Of a stretch of DNA of 64,000 bases, positions 1-11,784 are shown one piece after another. A model generated the notes under the pieces. It did not search any database. It was not told where the DNA came from and saw nothing but the letters and a program-made list of their open reading frames with translations. The stretch lies in NCBI GenBank assembly GCA_021030905.1, contig JAGFMI010000029.1, positions 1 to 64,000 of the forward strand, read 5' to 3'. This DNA is from Pyrenula massariospora. Taxonomy: Eukaryota; Ascomycota; Eurotiomycetes; Pyrenulales; Pyrenulaceae. Numbering within the stretch: position 1 is the stretch's first letter; each line of letters opens with the position of its first letter. The position numbers and the translations under genes were made by a program.

Positions 1-181
<181 letters not shown>

Positions 182-474
182 GGCTCGATAGTAGGCAAGA
201 AGGATAGTCTTTACCCGGTCATGAATGTTCCAACGATGCAATCGATTTCATATTGATCTATGCAATTCTAGATGTGGTTGGCACGGACACAAACCGGTTT
301 CGCAGGCACAAAAAATAATCGACTCTTCTATTTAGGGTATTAATGACAGGATAATGGGCTATTTCGCCCTCGGACGTGAGAATCACATCCAAAGCAAGTA
401 AATTCAAAAAAACCGTAAAAAAGAAAAATGGGAGTACGTCAGCAACCCACAGTCTTTATTCCGAGTCCAATCCC

Positions 475-2796
475 CTACAAAGCGTTCTCCAGCCGCCGTT
501 CATCCCTTAGCGACCTAAGCTTCCGCAGCGCCTCATCAATCGGGATCAGCACCCCCTGCTTCTGCAAGCCCGGCGGATCATCACGATTCCTTACATTAAC
601 AGATCGCGTCTTCTCCTCTTTCGCCCCAACAACTACACATATTCCCACAAATCAGCCTTCGCGAATACCACAGAATTAGAGCCAAAAAAGCACTTACCTA
701 GAATAAAATTATACTTCAAAAAAGCCTGCCCAGCCTTGATCTTCTTCTGCAGCGTATCCCCACCCAGATCCGCATCGGCGTAGAAGAACGCATTGTGAAA
801 GATCTGGCGGACCTCCTCGGCGTAGGCGTTCGCGGACTTCATGACGGGGATGACGAGGAGCTGGCGTGGGGAGAGCCAGAAGGGCCACTTGCCGTCGAAG
901 TGCTCGGCGAGGATGGCGATGAAGCGCTCGAAGCTGCCGACGATGGCGCGGTGGAGCATCACGGGGCGGGCGCGGCCGGGTGGGAGCGCTTTTGTTGCGA
1001 TGTCGCTGGGTGCGGAGGAGGCTTGGAGCGCTTCTGGCGAGTCGTCTGCTGTTGTAGGGTCTCTACTGCCGGAAGTGCTGTATTGTAAGTCGAAGTTGGC
1101 TGGCCCCTGGAAATCGAGCTGGATAGTCGCGCATTGGAACTCCTTGCCCATGCAATCCTTGATCACGACATCGATCTTCGGCCCGTAGAACGCGCCATCG
1201 CCTTCATTCAGCTCCCAGTTCTCGCCACAAAACTTGACCAAGGCGTTTCTCAGTCGCTCCTCTGCATCATCCCACTGGTCAGCACTCCCCATGAACCCCT
1301 CTTCAGGCCTTGTAGAAAGCTTCAATCGGAACGATAACCCGAACAGACCATATACATGCGTCATCAAATCTAGTAAACCTCCAATCTCGCCAGAGAGCTG
1401 GTTTAGTGTGCAGAAGATATGCGTGTCGTCCTGCTGGAACTTGCGGACGCGGGTCATACCGCTCAGAGCCCCCGAGGCTTCGTTACGGTGGAGTACGCCA
1501 AAGTCGGCAATACGAAGAGGGAGGTCGCGGTAACTAGGGGAGCAGTGTTCGAAGAGGAGGCAGTGGCCGGGGCAGTTCTGGGGTTTGAGGCCGTAGAGGT
1601 TCGAATCAGGGGTGGAAATGAGAGGATCGGACTCATCTTTATCGGGGTCCGCGGTCATTTCCAGTGGTATTTTGAACATATCGTTTTGGTAGTGTTGCCA
1701 ATGGCCGGATCTTTTCCACAGGGCCACATCGTACATGTTAGGTGTTTGCACTTCTTGATAGCCTCGTTTCCAGTACTGTTCACGGACCATGGCTTGAAGA
1801 GCGTTGAAAATCCTTGTACCGTGCGGTAAAAGGAAAGGCGATCCAGGAGAGTATTTGCTGAAAAAGAACAGCTTTTGGACATTGCCAATGCTCATGTGTT
1901 TTCGAGCCTCACGGATTGCCATTTCCTTTCTCCAAGCCTCAAGCTCTTCTTTTGTCTCAAATGCTATTCCGCGTATGCGGGATAGACGATCTTCCTTGAG
2001 GCCGCTGGGAAATTTGGCGGACGAATTCTAAACGAGTGATCAGCGTTTGACAATAATGGCACACAACTTGGTTCCATACCTCGGTAATTTCGAATTCAGT
2101 AATCTTGCCTGTGTCTCGAATATGCGGACCCTGACAAATATCAACAAAAGAGCCATTCCGATAAACAGTACCGCGTCCTCCTTCTGGAACAAGTTCATCA
2201 ATGTAATGCATTGTGTATTGACTGTAACCGAACATTCTCTTGAGGTTGTCTTTGGAGACTACGAGACGTTGAAATGACTGTCTTTGACGACCGAACTTTT
2301 TTACTTGTGTCTCGAGCAGAGGCCAATCGCTCTTTTGGAAACTTCGTTGGTGGTCAGGAACTATATCGTAGTAGAGACCGTTATCAATAGGAGAACCGTG
2401 AATTACACAGGATCTAAACATGTGTTCCGCGGCTTCGCCTAGAAGATGGGCAGATGAGTGCCAGAAAACGGCCTGTCCTTCTGGATCCTGCGAAGACAAG
2501 AACCGAATCTCCGTATCTTCGTCTGCCTCGAGAGGGCGATCTAGGTCCCAAAGCACGCCGTTCACTTTCGACACGACTGCCCTGGCCCCAATTTCTTTTG
2601 GCACAAGGCTAAGAAGCGAACCCGGCGTAGTCTCCCACGTCTTCACAGTAAGTATGACTGCCCCGCCATTCACCGAACAAACTGTGACTTGGATATCGCT
2701 CTTCACTTTCGTGGCCTGTTCCTGGTCATATTGCTTTTTGAGCTCGTCAAAGATTGCATTGCGATCTTCGATTAAAGAAGGTAGCTGAAGTGGCAT
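475..2796 (-). CDS. THS1: Threonyl-tRNA synthetase, cytosolic type
   Basis: Charges tRNA-Thr with threonine. Model: exons 2796-2080, 2027-698 and 632-475 with GT-AG introns of 52 and 65 bp, giving 734 aa, the usual length for the fungal cytosolic enzyme. In order: a TGS domain (about residues 35-105), the editing (SAD) domain starting with HSSAH at 113-117 and continuing to the ICQGPH segment, then the class II core. Motif 1 lies at LPHGTRI (about 307). Motif 2 spans RNEASG to QQDDTH (about 420-442), and motif 3 is near GKWPFWLSPRQ. Predicted zinc ligands are Cys391, His442 and His598. A poorly conserved Ser/Pro-rich insertion of about 40 residues precedes the His598 segment. The last exon completes the anticodon-binding domain and ends in RRLENAL. 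The ATG at 2796 is preceded in frame by TGA, so it is the first usable start unless an unseen 5' exon exists. It is divergent from the porin gene. Confidence 0.95.
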
Positions 2797-3453
2797 TGCT
2801 CAAGGTGTTTAGAAAGCTATTTTGAAATCTATTTCTCGGTCTTCTCAGAATCCCTACTTTTGAGAAGTCTTTTGCTGAGTCCTGGCGCATTAAAGAGATG
2901 TATACAGCACAGAGAAAACAAAAACTGTTTACAGACATTATGAGCATCAAGTACGGGATCAATGAGTACTATATCTGAACTTCGAGAAGTGAGTCACGTC
3001 AACCATGGCCTGAGCCTTGAGAAGAACACGACGGAGTCATCTGGTTTACGTGAGACAGTCTCGGTCCATCTGGTCCGCGACGCCAATCCTGATGATACCC
3101 GCGATGCTTTCATCAATCGCGTATCGCTATCCTCAGCGTTGTTGCATAAGGGGGTGAGATTGCGTTTTGGTGGGAAAGAGAACAAACTCGATCAGGGGAA
3201 GTGGCTGCATTGAATGGCAGCTCCCGTTCTGACGTAGCGTCCCACCGTACCCAATCGAGCTCGCTGATTGGCTCCGAATGCTCCGCTGTCCCCAAACAAA
3301 ACCGCTTCCTTTTTTTTTCTCCTGCAACCAGCTGGCGGCCGTCAGGAACTTCCCTTGTTCATAATCGCAACCGCCTTTCGCATTCTCCGATTGTACAGTT
3401 TTCGGTCTCTTCAATATCTACTCTCATCCTCGCCTCCCACTCATATCCACAAA
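2797..3453. promoter_or_regulatory. Shared divergent promoter, ThrRS / porin
   Basis: These 657 bp separate two divergently transcribed housekeeping genes and must carry both promoters. Pyrimidine-rich tracts lie just before the porin ATG (about 3309-3320 and 3400-3450). On the minus strand an open frame (ATG possible at 2942) runs into and past the ThrRS start codon in another frame, ending at 2747. If transcribed it would act as an overlapping upstream ORF. I could not identify specific factor sites. Confidence 0.6.
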
Positions 3454-4700
3454 ATGGCTGCCATACCTGTTCCCTTTAGCGACATTGCTAAACCAACCAA
3501 CGATGTGAGCTTGCTACTATCTATCATTGCGTTCAACAGCGCCATCCTGATGACCTTTCCAGCTTCTTAACCGAGATTTTTACCATACCCAAGCCGGTAC
3601 TTACCTCTACATTACTAAACGGAATTCAGAACTAGCCGTCGAGCTGACCGATTATGAAGCCAATCTCGAAGTTAAGAGCAAAGTTCCCAATGGCGTTAAC
3701 TTTAACGTCAAAGGGAAGTCTGCTCACGATGGACCCATTACCGCCTCGGTATTGCGAACCCGAGAATATCCCCATACGAGACAATACTGACCTGGTGTGA
3801 TGTAGCTTGAGGGCAAATACACCGATAAGGTCAATGGTAAATACAATCCGAAAACGTCGTCTAGCGCTTGTAGCACCCATGCCTTTCGTCTCGGCGCTCA
3901 CAATCTACCTCGCCAGAATACTATCAGCGCGCTCACCACGCAGCCTACTACCCCCTTCGAACAGAAGATGCTAATCTATCATACCAAATCTAGGCTTAAC
4001 CTTCACCCAAACGTGGACCACAGCCAATCAGCTCGACACCAAAGTTGAGCTCGAAAATAACATCGCCAGTGGCCTCAAAGCGGAAGTCCTCACCAATTAC
4101 CTCCCCAACAACAAATCCTACGGTGGAAAGCTCAACCTCTTCTTCAAACAGCCCATGTTCCATACCCGCGCCTTTATCGATCCATTTAAGGGCCCTACCG
4201 CTACGGTCGACGCTGTTGTGGGACATGAAGGGTACGTTGCCGGTGCAGAAGCTGGATATGATGTGCAGACTGCTGGGATCAAGAAGTGGAGTTTGGCGCT
4301 GGGCTACAGTGAAAAGAACTATTCCGCTGCCATTACAGCGACAAACAGTTTGACACTGTTCTCAGCCAACTATTTCCATATTGTTAATTCGCAGGTGCAA
4401 ATGGGAGCGAAGGCGACTTGGGATAAGAATGCGGGAAGCAATGTTGGTCTAGAAGTCGCAACAAAGTATGCTCTAGACCCCTCAAGTTTCGTGAAGGTAC
4501 GTTTTACCTTAAAGCCTGTCTTTCCTCAGTTCTCCGCTCACCCTGTACAGGCCAAAATCAACGATCGCGGTATTGCCGCCCTCGCCTACAACGTCAAGCT
4601 TAGCACCAATGCTACACTCGGTCTCGGCCTCAGCTTAGACACCCAGAACCTGTCGCAAGCAGCACACAAGGTTGGCGCAAGCTTTACATTCGAGGGTTAG
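3454..4700 (+). CDS. POR1: Mitochondrial outer-membrane porin (VDAC)
   Basis: Forms the voltage-dependent anion channel that passes metabolites and ATP/ADP across the mitochondrial outer membrane. Six exons (3454-3504, 3563-3596, 3660-3748, 3806-3836, 3994-4496, 4551-4700) add up to 285 aa, the normal VDAC length. The N-terminal helix region (PFSDIAKPTNDLLNRDFYH) closely matches fungal porins. Later landmarks are GLTFTQTW, the GHEG-containing strand (VVGHEGYVAGAEAGYDVQ) and the end HKVGASFTFEG, all in the expected order for a 19-strand beta barrel. The first four introns crowd into the first 130 codons, and exons 2 and 4 are only 34 and 31 nt, so gene finders may miss them. All junctions are GT-AG, and the third exon is preceded by a CTGAC branch-like site. 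Confidence 0.95.
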
Positions 4701-5623
4701 ATGGATATTTATGAGATCGGAGAAGGGCTAGATAGAACGGGGTTTTGGCTGATGATGGCATTATTACGATGGACGCAAGAGACTTTGAATTGCAAATAGT
4801 GAACTGTAACCCGGCCTGTTGATAGATGCGAGCAGTGGCGTAGTTGTAAATGAGGTACTCAATTCTCTTAGCCGGTTCAAATTGCATCACAAATCATTTT
4901 CAAATACAGATTCCCAGGCAGCGGCTCGATCCTCGTGATTCCGATGATTATTCGGTAACGATTTGTATCCCAACTGAGTGTGCTGGCATACGCCGACACC
5001 TTCTCGGCCTTCACTTGGTCTGGAGGGATTGAGGAATGTGCCAAGAAAATGCTGGTCTCCATGGCAACCAGAATCGAGGTTGACGCCTTCGGCGCATATC
5101 AACAAATCAACCGATCTCCACCCTTGTGCCGAGAATCAGGGTAGCGGCAAGAAAGCACCAGGGCGCATCTCTAGACGAGCCTTTGGAATCATTCGAGCAG
5201 CGCGATTGGACCGCAGACAATTTATCTTGCACGAGCGCAGCTGAACCGTGCGAACTCTGCAGCGTCCCCACCGTGATTGGCGAGCGTCCAGACCAGCCTC
5301 TTCCGGGGATGGCTGGAGTGTGTTTACAAGGCTGGTGTGGTCCCCTTATCTTTTGAGCGGCCGCTATGAGGTCGAGCGATTGCGCCAGCCTGACCTTTGA
5401 CGTCTAATCTTCTCTTTTGCTTCAATTCTCAACATACGATTTATAGAATTTCGATATTTTCAATTGTTGGTTGACTTTAAGCCGCGCATTTGAATGAAAG
5501 CATCGAGACAACCCTGATGCGATCGATCCCAGCAGCGTGGTTCCGACCTACCGAGGGCCTGTGGCAGGTCTATTTGATTCCCGACCGATCGTCAAGTACC
5601 CTACCCACCTCTTCTCAAATATA
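4701..5623. other. Intergenic: porin 3' flank and kelch-gene leader
   Basis: This stretch holds the porin 3' untranslated region and the promoter and leader of the downstream kelch gene. Short open frames here lack any recognisable motif. The frame of the kelch gene is open upstream from 5537, but only by way of a GTG codon, so those codons are treated as leader. Confidence 0.5.
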
Positions 5624-8600
5624 ATGAGACCAAGTTACAGCATATTAAATCTCCCCGTCGGCTTGTTGGTACCCATCGCTAGTCCAACATTCGCAGACTT
5701 TCCTTACAATCCAACAAGAATATTACTCCCAGGCGATAGCAATGGCTCCCTCGCCTACGTCTTCTCTCCGCAGCCTTCCTCCTCGCAGTTCCGGCTCTCC
5801 TCTCTTGATCTTTCCAAGACAGTGGACGCCTCAAACCCACCACTTGCGCAATTATACACCTCCCTACCCTTCCTTTCAACCACCGTATCCAAAGCATTCA
5901 CACCAATTAGTAGCACTACAGATGGGAAGATCATTGTCCTGACAGGGGATTGCACAAAAGGTCCTAAGAATTCGGAGATATGGACGTTTGAGCCAGACAG
6001 TGATAGCTCACAAGGAAATGGCACCTGGTCAAAGCTAGAGCTTTCCGATAATTCACCAGGGACTTCAGGTCCCAGTGCTTTATACGGATCCACATACCTC
6101 TCAGCCGGCTTTTCCTTCTCTTCCACGACATCCCCTTCAGATTTGGCCTTTTATGTCTTTGGAGGAATGTGCGCGCAAGCGCCCTCCTCGGAAGCAGACT
6201 GGACCTCATCGGCATCTTACTCGAACACTGTTCTGGCGATCTCATCTCCAACTTCTGACAAAGACCCTTTAACACTTTCAGCGGCAAGCACGTCACGCGC
6301 TGCTCCGATTCCTGAGGCCGGACTCAGCATCACCCCTTTGGCCCCAACATTCAGCAACGAGTCTACCAGCAATCCAAGTCAGAATCAAAATTTCGTTCTG
6401 ATAGGGGGACACACGCAGAATGCCTTTATCAACATGTCCCAAGTTGCGCTTCTATCCCTTCCAGAGGCTAGTTGGACATATCTAGGCATAGATTCGGCCA
6501 TTGATAGCTCTCAAGCGGACCTCACGCGGAGAGCCAGCATTGATGTCGAACCACGGTCAGGTCATACGGCCGTCTTGACACCAGATGGCTCACGGATCGT
6601 AGTCTTTGGTGGATGGGTTGGAGATGTCAGTACACCTGCGACGCCGCAATTAGCGGTTCTTGACGTAGGGGCGGGATACGGAGGGTCTAGCGACTGGCGA
6701 TGGAGTGTTCCTTCTGCTACCACTTCTCTCCTCAAAAATGACGCAGGGATCTACGGTCATGGAGCCGCAATGCTTCCTGGTGGAGTCATGATGATTACTG
6801 GAGGATATTCTATTCCAGGGTCGTCGTCTTCCAGGTTCCGCCAAAGAGAAGCCGGACAGACTGTGAATGCAAATACGATTCTTTTCAACACAACCTCTCT
6901 CGAGTTCGTTGACTCTTATAATAGTCCTCATTCATCTGGTTCTTTGTCTGGATCATCAGCCTCTCATGCTCCCGCAGGGGCTCTGAGTACCAAAAGTCAA
7001 AAAGTTGGTCTTGGTACGGGTTTAGCACTTGGATTCTCTGCAGTCGCGGGAGTGGTTGGAATATACTTTTGGTACTCCAGGAAGATGCGGCGACGAAGAC
7101 GACAAAGGGAGAGTGAGCTGAGAGAGCTGGCTCTTGGAGCCCACCGGTATTACCATGAAGACATCGGACATGACCACGAGGATGCATGGGATGAGAAAAG
7201 CGTTGGTCCAAGTCAGGATAGCATCAAGCGAAAGCCCGTCCCGACGACACATACTGGCGCAGGAAATCCTTACCCCTGGGCTCCACCTGGAGCCGTTAAT
7301 CAGCAAGCGCAAGATAATAATCACATCGCTGCAAATGAAACTCGGTCCGCTGAGAGAACAGGCCTTTTCGTTGAAATTCCTTCTCCCACGCGTGGTTTAC
7401 GTCGATCACTTCATGGCAGGCCAATGGGTTACGCTCCAGCCTTTGCTTTCGGCAGTCAGAGTTCTCCCTTCGGACCAGGCCATGGCCCGTCTGCAAACGT
7501 CATCCACCCAATCGAAGAGCAAGAGGAGTATGAAGAGGATGGCACTAAATCAGTCAAGAAGTCTGGGTCGAACAAGACTTTGGCAAGTGGAACGCAACGT
7601 CCTAAATCTACCGACGATCCCTTCCGCGACCCACCACCTGAAGCCCTCCAGCCTTCCACCAATACCGCTCCTCCTCAAACAATAGCTGAAGAAGAGCTCA
7701 ACCGTTCACCATCCCAAGAGAAGCGTGAACGCAACGCCGAGATCCAAGGCTGGGTTGATGACTGGACTGCCGCCGCAGCCGATATGAACCTATCACACAA
7801 CAACTCCATTCTTTCCCGCAACATCTCTTCCTCAAAATCTCATTCGCACTCCAATTCCCAATCATACTCTTCCGGTCGTGGCAGTCCTGAGAAGAGCGAC
7901 CGCACTGGCAGTAATCTATCAGAAACAAGCATGCTGAGCTCGAGCTCCCTCCAGCGGAGCAACGCAGGTAGCATTCTCCTCAGGCGCGATGGCAGCACAC
8001 GCAGCATCAGCGTTAATGGTGCAGCCCAAAATCTGTTCGCTGGTGCAGCCGCAGCAATGGCCGCCGGTGTTGCTGGAGGCAGCAAGCATGGACAGGCAGC
8101 GGAGAACAGGAAGAGCTATCCAGCTGCCACAACAGGAAACAAACGTCGAAGTGTGAGCTATGGAACCGTTGGTGATGAAGTCAGTGCGAGCCGGGTGATG
8201 CAGGGACCGTATCCGCGGGTAGACTTTTCACCGCAAGCGAGCGCAAAGGCAGCGCCGTGGGAGAGGGATGCCTTATTGAGGGCTGATACAGATCACACGC
8301 TCTATGCAACACCGCCGGAGAGTCCGACCAAAGATAAAGAGAGTCCAGCAAGGGATAGATCAAACTCGATGGGTGCAACAGCGGCGAAGGCATTAGGTTT
8401 TCTCGGCACCGTGAAAAGGGCACTCACGGGAGGTCAACCTGGGTATGGGTATGGAGCTGTGAAAAAGAAAGTGGAGGAGTATGAGGAGAAAGAGAAAGGG
8501 AATACATATTCATATTGGGCGAACGAGGCAAATCGGCCACCAAGATCTGGGTCGCCATCCGAGATGGTTGGTCTAAGGCGGACGTTGTCTGCGGGTGCGG

Positions 8601-8983
8601 CATTCTGGCGCGGAAAGAAGGGGAGAAAAGATTGGACAGATGGCGATGACGAAGGCGTGGGGACTGGAGCGGCTGGGAAGGGTGAGAGCTCAAGGGGGAT
8701 GTTGGATAGCAATGGGGAGGCGAATGCGCCAAGATTAAGTGGAGAGGGGAGCGAGAGCGGAGAGGACTGGGATGTTGAAGGAGCAGTGCAGAGAAGGGTG
8801 GTGCAGGTCATGTTTACGGTGCCGAAGGAGAGACTGAGGGTGGTGAATTGCGATGTGGATGGAAATTCGGTGGTGACGGTTGAGGCGGGCGAGGTGGGGA
8901 GGGGGGAGGTTGTGGGCGAGGAAGAGTTGCAACCAGTGGAAGCGGTGGAGAAAGGCAAGGGCAAGGAAAAGGCGGATAAATGA
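5624..8983 (+). CDS. Kelch-repeat single-pass membrane protein
   Basis: A single-exon gene of 1119 aa. It starts with a signal peptide (residues 1 to about 24, ending SPTFA). A secreted beta-propeller-like ectodomain of about 430 residues follows, with kelch signatures such as SGHTAVLTPDGSRIVVFGGW and GHGAAMLPGGVMMITGGY. A transmembrane helix (LGTGLALGFSAVAGVVGIYF, about residue 465-485) is followed by a stop-transfer cluster of arginines (KMRRRRRQ). The remaining 600 residues are predicted cytoplasmic, low in complexity and rich in Ser, Pro and charged residues. This layout is common in ascomycetes for proteins annotated as galactose oxidase/kelch or cell-wall-anchored proteins. The ectodomain might bind wall glycan while the tail signals or scaffolds, but that is inference. 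No catalytic Cys-Tyr pair of galactose oxidase was recognised. The ATG at 5624 was chosen because the signal peptide begins there. Confidence 0.85.
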   Translation: MRPSYSILNLPVGLLVPIASPTFADFPYNPTRILLPGDSNGSLAYVFSPQPSSSQFRLSSLDLSKTVDASNPPLAQLYTSLPFLSTTVSKAFTPISSTTDGKIIVLTGDCTKGPKNSEIWTFEPDSDSSQGNGTWSKLELSDNSPGTSGPSALYGSTYLSAGFSFSSTTSPSDLAFYVFGGMCAQAPSSEADWTSSASYSNTVLAISSPTSDKDPLTLSAASTSRAAPIPEAGLSITPLAPTFSNESTSNPSQNQNFVLIGGHTQNAFINMSQVALLSLPEASWTYLGIDSAIDSSQADLTRRASIDVEPRSGHTAVLTPDGSRIVVFGGWVGDVSTPATPQLAVLDVGAGYGGSSDWRWSVPSATTSLLKNDAGIYGHGAAMLPGGVMMITGGYSIPGSSSSRFRQREAGQTVNANTILFNTTSLEFVDSYNSPHSSGSLSGSSASHAPAGALSTKSQKVGLGTGLALGFSAVAGVVGIYFWYSRKMRRRRRQRESELRELALGAHRYYHEDIGHDHEDAWDEKSVGPSQDSIKRKPVPTTHTGAGNPYPWAPPGAVNQQAQDNNHIAANETRSAERTGLFVEIPSPTRGLRRSLHGRPMGYAPAFAFGSQSSPFGPGHGPSANVIHPIEEQEEYEEDGTKSVKKSGSNKTLASGTQRPKSTDDPFRDPPPEALQPSTNTAPPQTIAEEELNRSPSQEKRERNAEIQGWVDDWTAAAADMNLSHNNSILSRNISSSKSHSHSNSQSYSSGRGSPEKSDRTGSNLSETSMLSSSSLQRSNAGSILLRRDGSTRSISVNGAAQNLFAGAAAAMAAGVAGGSKHGQAAENRKSYPAATTGNKRRSVSYGTVGDEVSASRVMQGPYPRVDFSPQASAKAAPWERDALLRADTDHTLYATPPESPTKDKESPARDRSNSMGATAAKALGFLGTVKRALTGGQPGYGYGAVKKKVEEYEEKEKGNTYSYWANEANRPPRSGSPSEMVGLRRTLSAGAAFWRGKKGRKDWTDGDDEGVGTGAAGKGESSRGMLDSNGEANAPRLSGEGSESGEDWDVEGAVQRRVVQVMFTVPKERLRVVNCDVDGNSVVTVEAGEVGRGEVVGEEELQPVEAVEKGKGKEKADK

Positions 8984-10268
8984 TATTTGGTCGGTTCTGG
9001 CAAGGTGTTTCTGGTGTTTGCATCGTGAAAGGTCGAAGGTACTCACATGTTAGGTTGGTTACAAGGATACTGTCACTATATCATCGCTGAAGTCTTAAAG
9101 TAGTGAAAGGGAAATGGATTTGAATCGCCGATTTTTGACATTGACGAAGTTTTTCATCACCCGTAGAAGCAGTCAATGGTCAGAAAGAGCCTCACAGATG
9201 CCGCCCTCGGGCGTTGAGCCGAAAGGAAGATGAGATGTCGTCTTGGCAAACCAATCGCGGAGTTTCCTGATATGAAGCTAGACTGATCAAGGCTAGAGGA
9301 AGGAACCGTTGACCGTGTTTCAAGTGGGAAATTGCTTCTCAACGGCTTCGTGTTCTGCATCAAGCAAATAGCTATGGACAAGAGTCATGATTCCTTCGAC
9401 ATATTTCGATTATTTCTCTCTCAAATTGGGAGCATGATGGTGAGCAAAGCCCACTGTTCAGTCCGTATCGACAAAATGAAGCATGATCTCATAGTGCCCC
9501 CAAAAAGAACCAAGTTCCCGCTGCTGTCTCTGTGCCCATACCCAACGGTCACCTCATCTTGCGTCTTAGGGCTCACGGAACCGGCTTTCAAGGTCAGCCA
9601 ATCACCCGCCCGCCGCAAATTGTTACAACACCATCCAAGAACTCTCTCGTTACCGCATGTGGAAACTCTGTGTCACGCCGCCATCTACCCCGGAGTATTT
9701 TTAATGCGTGCCCCCTGTTTTCGGCCCGGACAACCCATGCCAAACGTCGTCTATGGCTCTCGCTTTCGACCCCAGATTCTTGTTCTTCCTTACTGTCATA
9801 AATTAGCCGCTCTGTTCGCTCATAGGACACATGACGCCTTTGGTTTAGTCATCTCTTTCCCTCATGGTAACATCCATGGATTCCCCGCGGCCAACACCTA
9901 TCGGGCACAGTGCAATTTCCAGCAGAGTAGTCTGTCGTTGTATGATAGGTTAATTTTGGAAAGTACATTCGATCGTGGAAGGCTACCTTGGAAGGCACAT
10001 CGCCGTCTGTTCCTGCAGTAGCGTTTCGAAATATAATCGAGCCTTCTCCCACTGTTCAGCTTACCTTCTCCTTTACCATCTTGTCGTCGTTGCTCTTTCC
10101 TCGAGTCGTTCTTTACCAGCAGCTATAATTTCGTCCCTCGCTTTTGCTATTTTCTCTTTTCTCTTTCTCTCTCTTCATCGTCCACTCTGATTATCGAACA
10201 TCGACATCGACACCAGCAGAGCTCCTCCAGTATCATAGCCTTTGCATTCTCAACCGTCAAACATCAAC
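8984..10268. other. Intergenic, no gene supported
   Basis: This 1.3-kb spacer lies between the kelch gene and the Kre9-like gene. It has one long open frame on the plus strand (9332-10021), but its translation has no domain, no signal peptide and a random composition. Pyrimidine-rich DNA just upstream of 10269 is typical of a fungal core promoter. Confidence 0.5.
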
Positions 10269-11305
10269 ATGCTCAGCATCACTCTTCTTGCGTCCCTTGC
10301 GGCGCTTGTTCCCTTTTCATCTGCCATCAAAATCAGCGCACCGGCTGAGAACTCAACCGTCGCTGCTGGTGGGAAGACCACTCTCACATGGTCTACCGTT
10401 GATACCGTATGCTCTTCTTCTCAGTTATTGAAGGCTGGATTGTAGCTCACTTCACTCTCCAGGACCCATCAACCTTCTCCATCTTCCTCGTCAACTTTGT
10501 CGATTGGCCTCCCAGCCTAGTTGGCCTCGCCTACAACGTTGACACCACAAAAGGCTCGGCCTCCGTCCAGATCCCCTGCGACACAGACCCCAGCTTCGGT
10601 TACCAATTCAACGCCATCAATGGAACGGTACCTCACCCAGATCTCCACCCGTCTGTCTAGCTCGCACTGACTCTTTCGCAGAACACCTACGTAATCTACG
10701 CCCAGTCTCCCAAGTTCTCCGTCTCCGCTGCCCCCGCCGGCTGCACCGACGCCGGCCTCCCCGCCGACCCAGCCTGCTCCTCCGCACCGGCCCCTGCCCC
10801 AGTAACCGTCACGGTCACCGCCTCCGTCTGCCCAACAACCGGCACCACCACCCTCCCCGCATCCAACACCACCACCACCCCCGCCGTCGGCGGCGGCTCT
10901 TCTTCATCCAAACCCTCATCTAGCATACCTTCAACAACCACCGTCCCCGCCGTGGCAACAACCACCCCCCCATCCGCCATAGGAGGCCCCTCCGTCCCCG
11001 TCTCGTCGGGCACGGTCCCCCCCACCATCGGCTGGGGCGGCCCGAATTACAGTAACCCGGTCACCATCGCGTCGAGCACGACGGTCACGACGACGAATGC
11101 GGCGGGGCAGAAGACGACGCTGGTTGTTCCTGTTGTGACGCCGAAGCCGTCTGGGAGTGGGAGTGGGACGGGGACGGGGGTTGGTGGGGGGAGTGGGACG
11201 GGGATTCGGCCGCCGATTTCGAGTTTTACGGGCGGTGCGGCGGGGAGGGGAGTGGGGATGGGGGTGGGATTGGGGTTGGGAGGGGTGGTTGCGCTTTTGC
11301 TTTGA
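10269..11305 (+). CDS. Kre9/Knh1-like Ser/Thr-rich GPI-anchored protein
   Basis: Exons 10269-10406, 10463-10627 and 10682-11305 (introns of 56 and 54 bp, all phase 0) encode 308 aa. A signal peptide (MLSITLLASLAALVPFSSA) is followed directly by a Kre9/Knh1 N-terminal immunoglobulin-like domain of about 90 residues: IKISAPAENSTVAAGGKTTL, then LTWS, a DPSTFSIFLVNF strand and YVIYAQSPKFSV. The rest is a long Pro/Ser/Thr-rich, probably O-glycosylated stalk with Gly-rich stretches. It ends in a hydrophobic tail (VGLGLGGVVALLL) typical of a GPI-attachment signal. Family members sit in the plasma membrane or wall, and Kre9 itself affects beta-1,6-glucan, but the function of these filamentous-fungal homologues is not established. 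Codon use in the 3' half is strongly C-rich. Confidence 0.85.
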
Positions 11306-11760
11306 ATTTGAGGTGGTGTGTAATGGAATGTCGATGGGGTTGTGAAAGGGGATCTTGACACCATACCTGACTTGGATCGGTTTTGGTTTTCTTTCGAGAC
11401 TGTGCAGTTTTGGTTTTGGCTTTGTGTTAGGTGTGGGCCTGACCGTCTGCCTACCATACTCGGTTATCGTTTTGAGTAGGGTAGTGTGATAATTGATTGG
11501 TATCAATTCATTGAATGATTCGTGCTCTGTATTGCCGTTTATATTTCGTGCTAGACTAATTTCCTAGTCTTCTTTCTGGCCGCTTTCCACACATGAACAT
11601 GGGAACGGAGGTCTTTTTACGCATCGTGTCCCAGCATTTTGTTCTTGATTTCCTTGCTATTTAAGCTGTGCACTTTCCTTTTTCCCTTTTTGTGAGAATG
11701 GGTTGTTAGGTTGTTGAGGTCGAGGTCGAGTGGGATAAGGATAAGCTGAGGGTCTAGGGT

Positions 11761-11784
11761 TATGTTTATGTCTATGTCTATGTC
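11761..11784. repeat. TATGTY hexanucleotide microsatellite
   Basis: Four consecutive hexamers, one TATGTT and three TATGTC, lie in the 3' flank of the Kre9-like gene. Confidence 0.8.

Noticed and set aside
1590-1615. tRNA T-loop-like GGTTCGAATC
   Set aside because: It lies inside the coding exon of ThrRS and no cloverleaf can be formed around it.
9332-10021. 229-codon open frame in the spacer before the Kre9-like gene
   Set aside because: It begins without a good context, has no domain, signal or biased composition, and overlaps open frames on the other strand, so it looks like chance.
11047-11506. Minus-strand Pro/Arg-rich frames over the Kre9-like gene
   Set aside because: They are shadows of the Gly/Thr-rich coding sequence on the plus strand.
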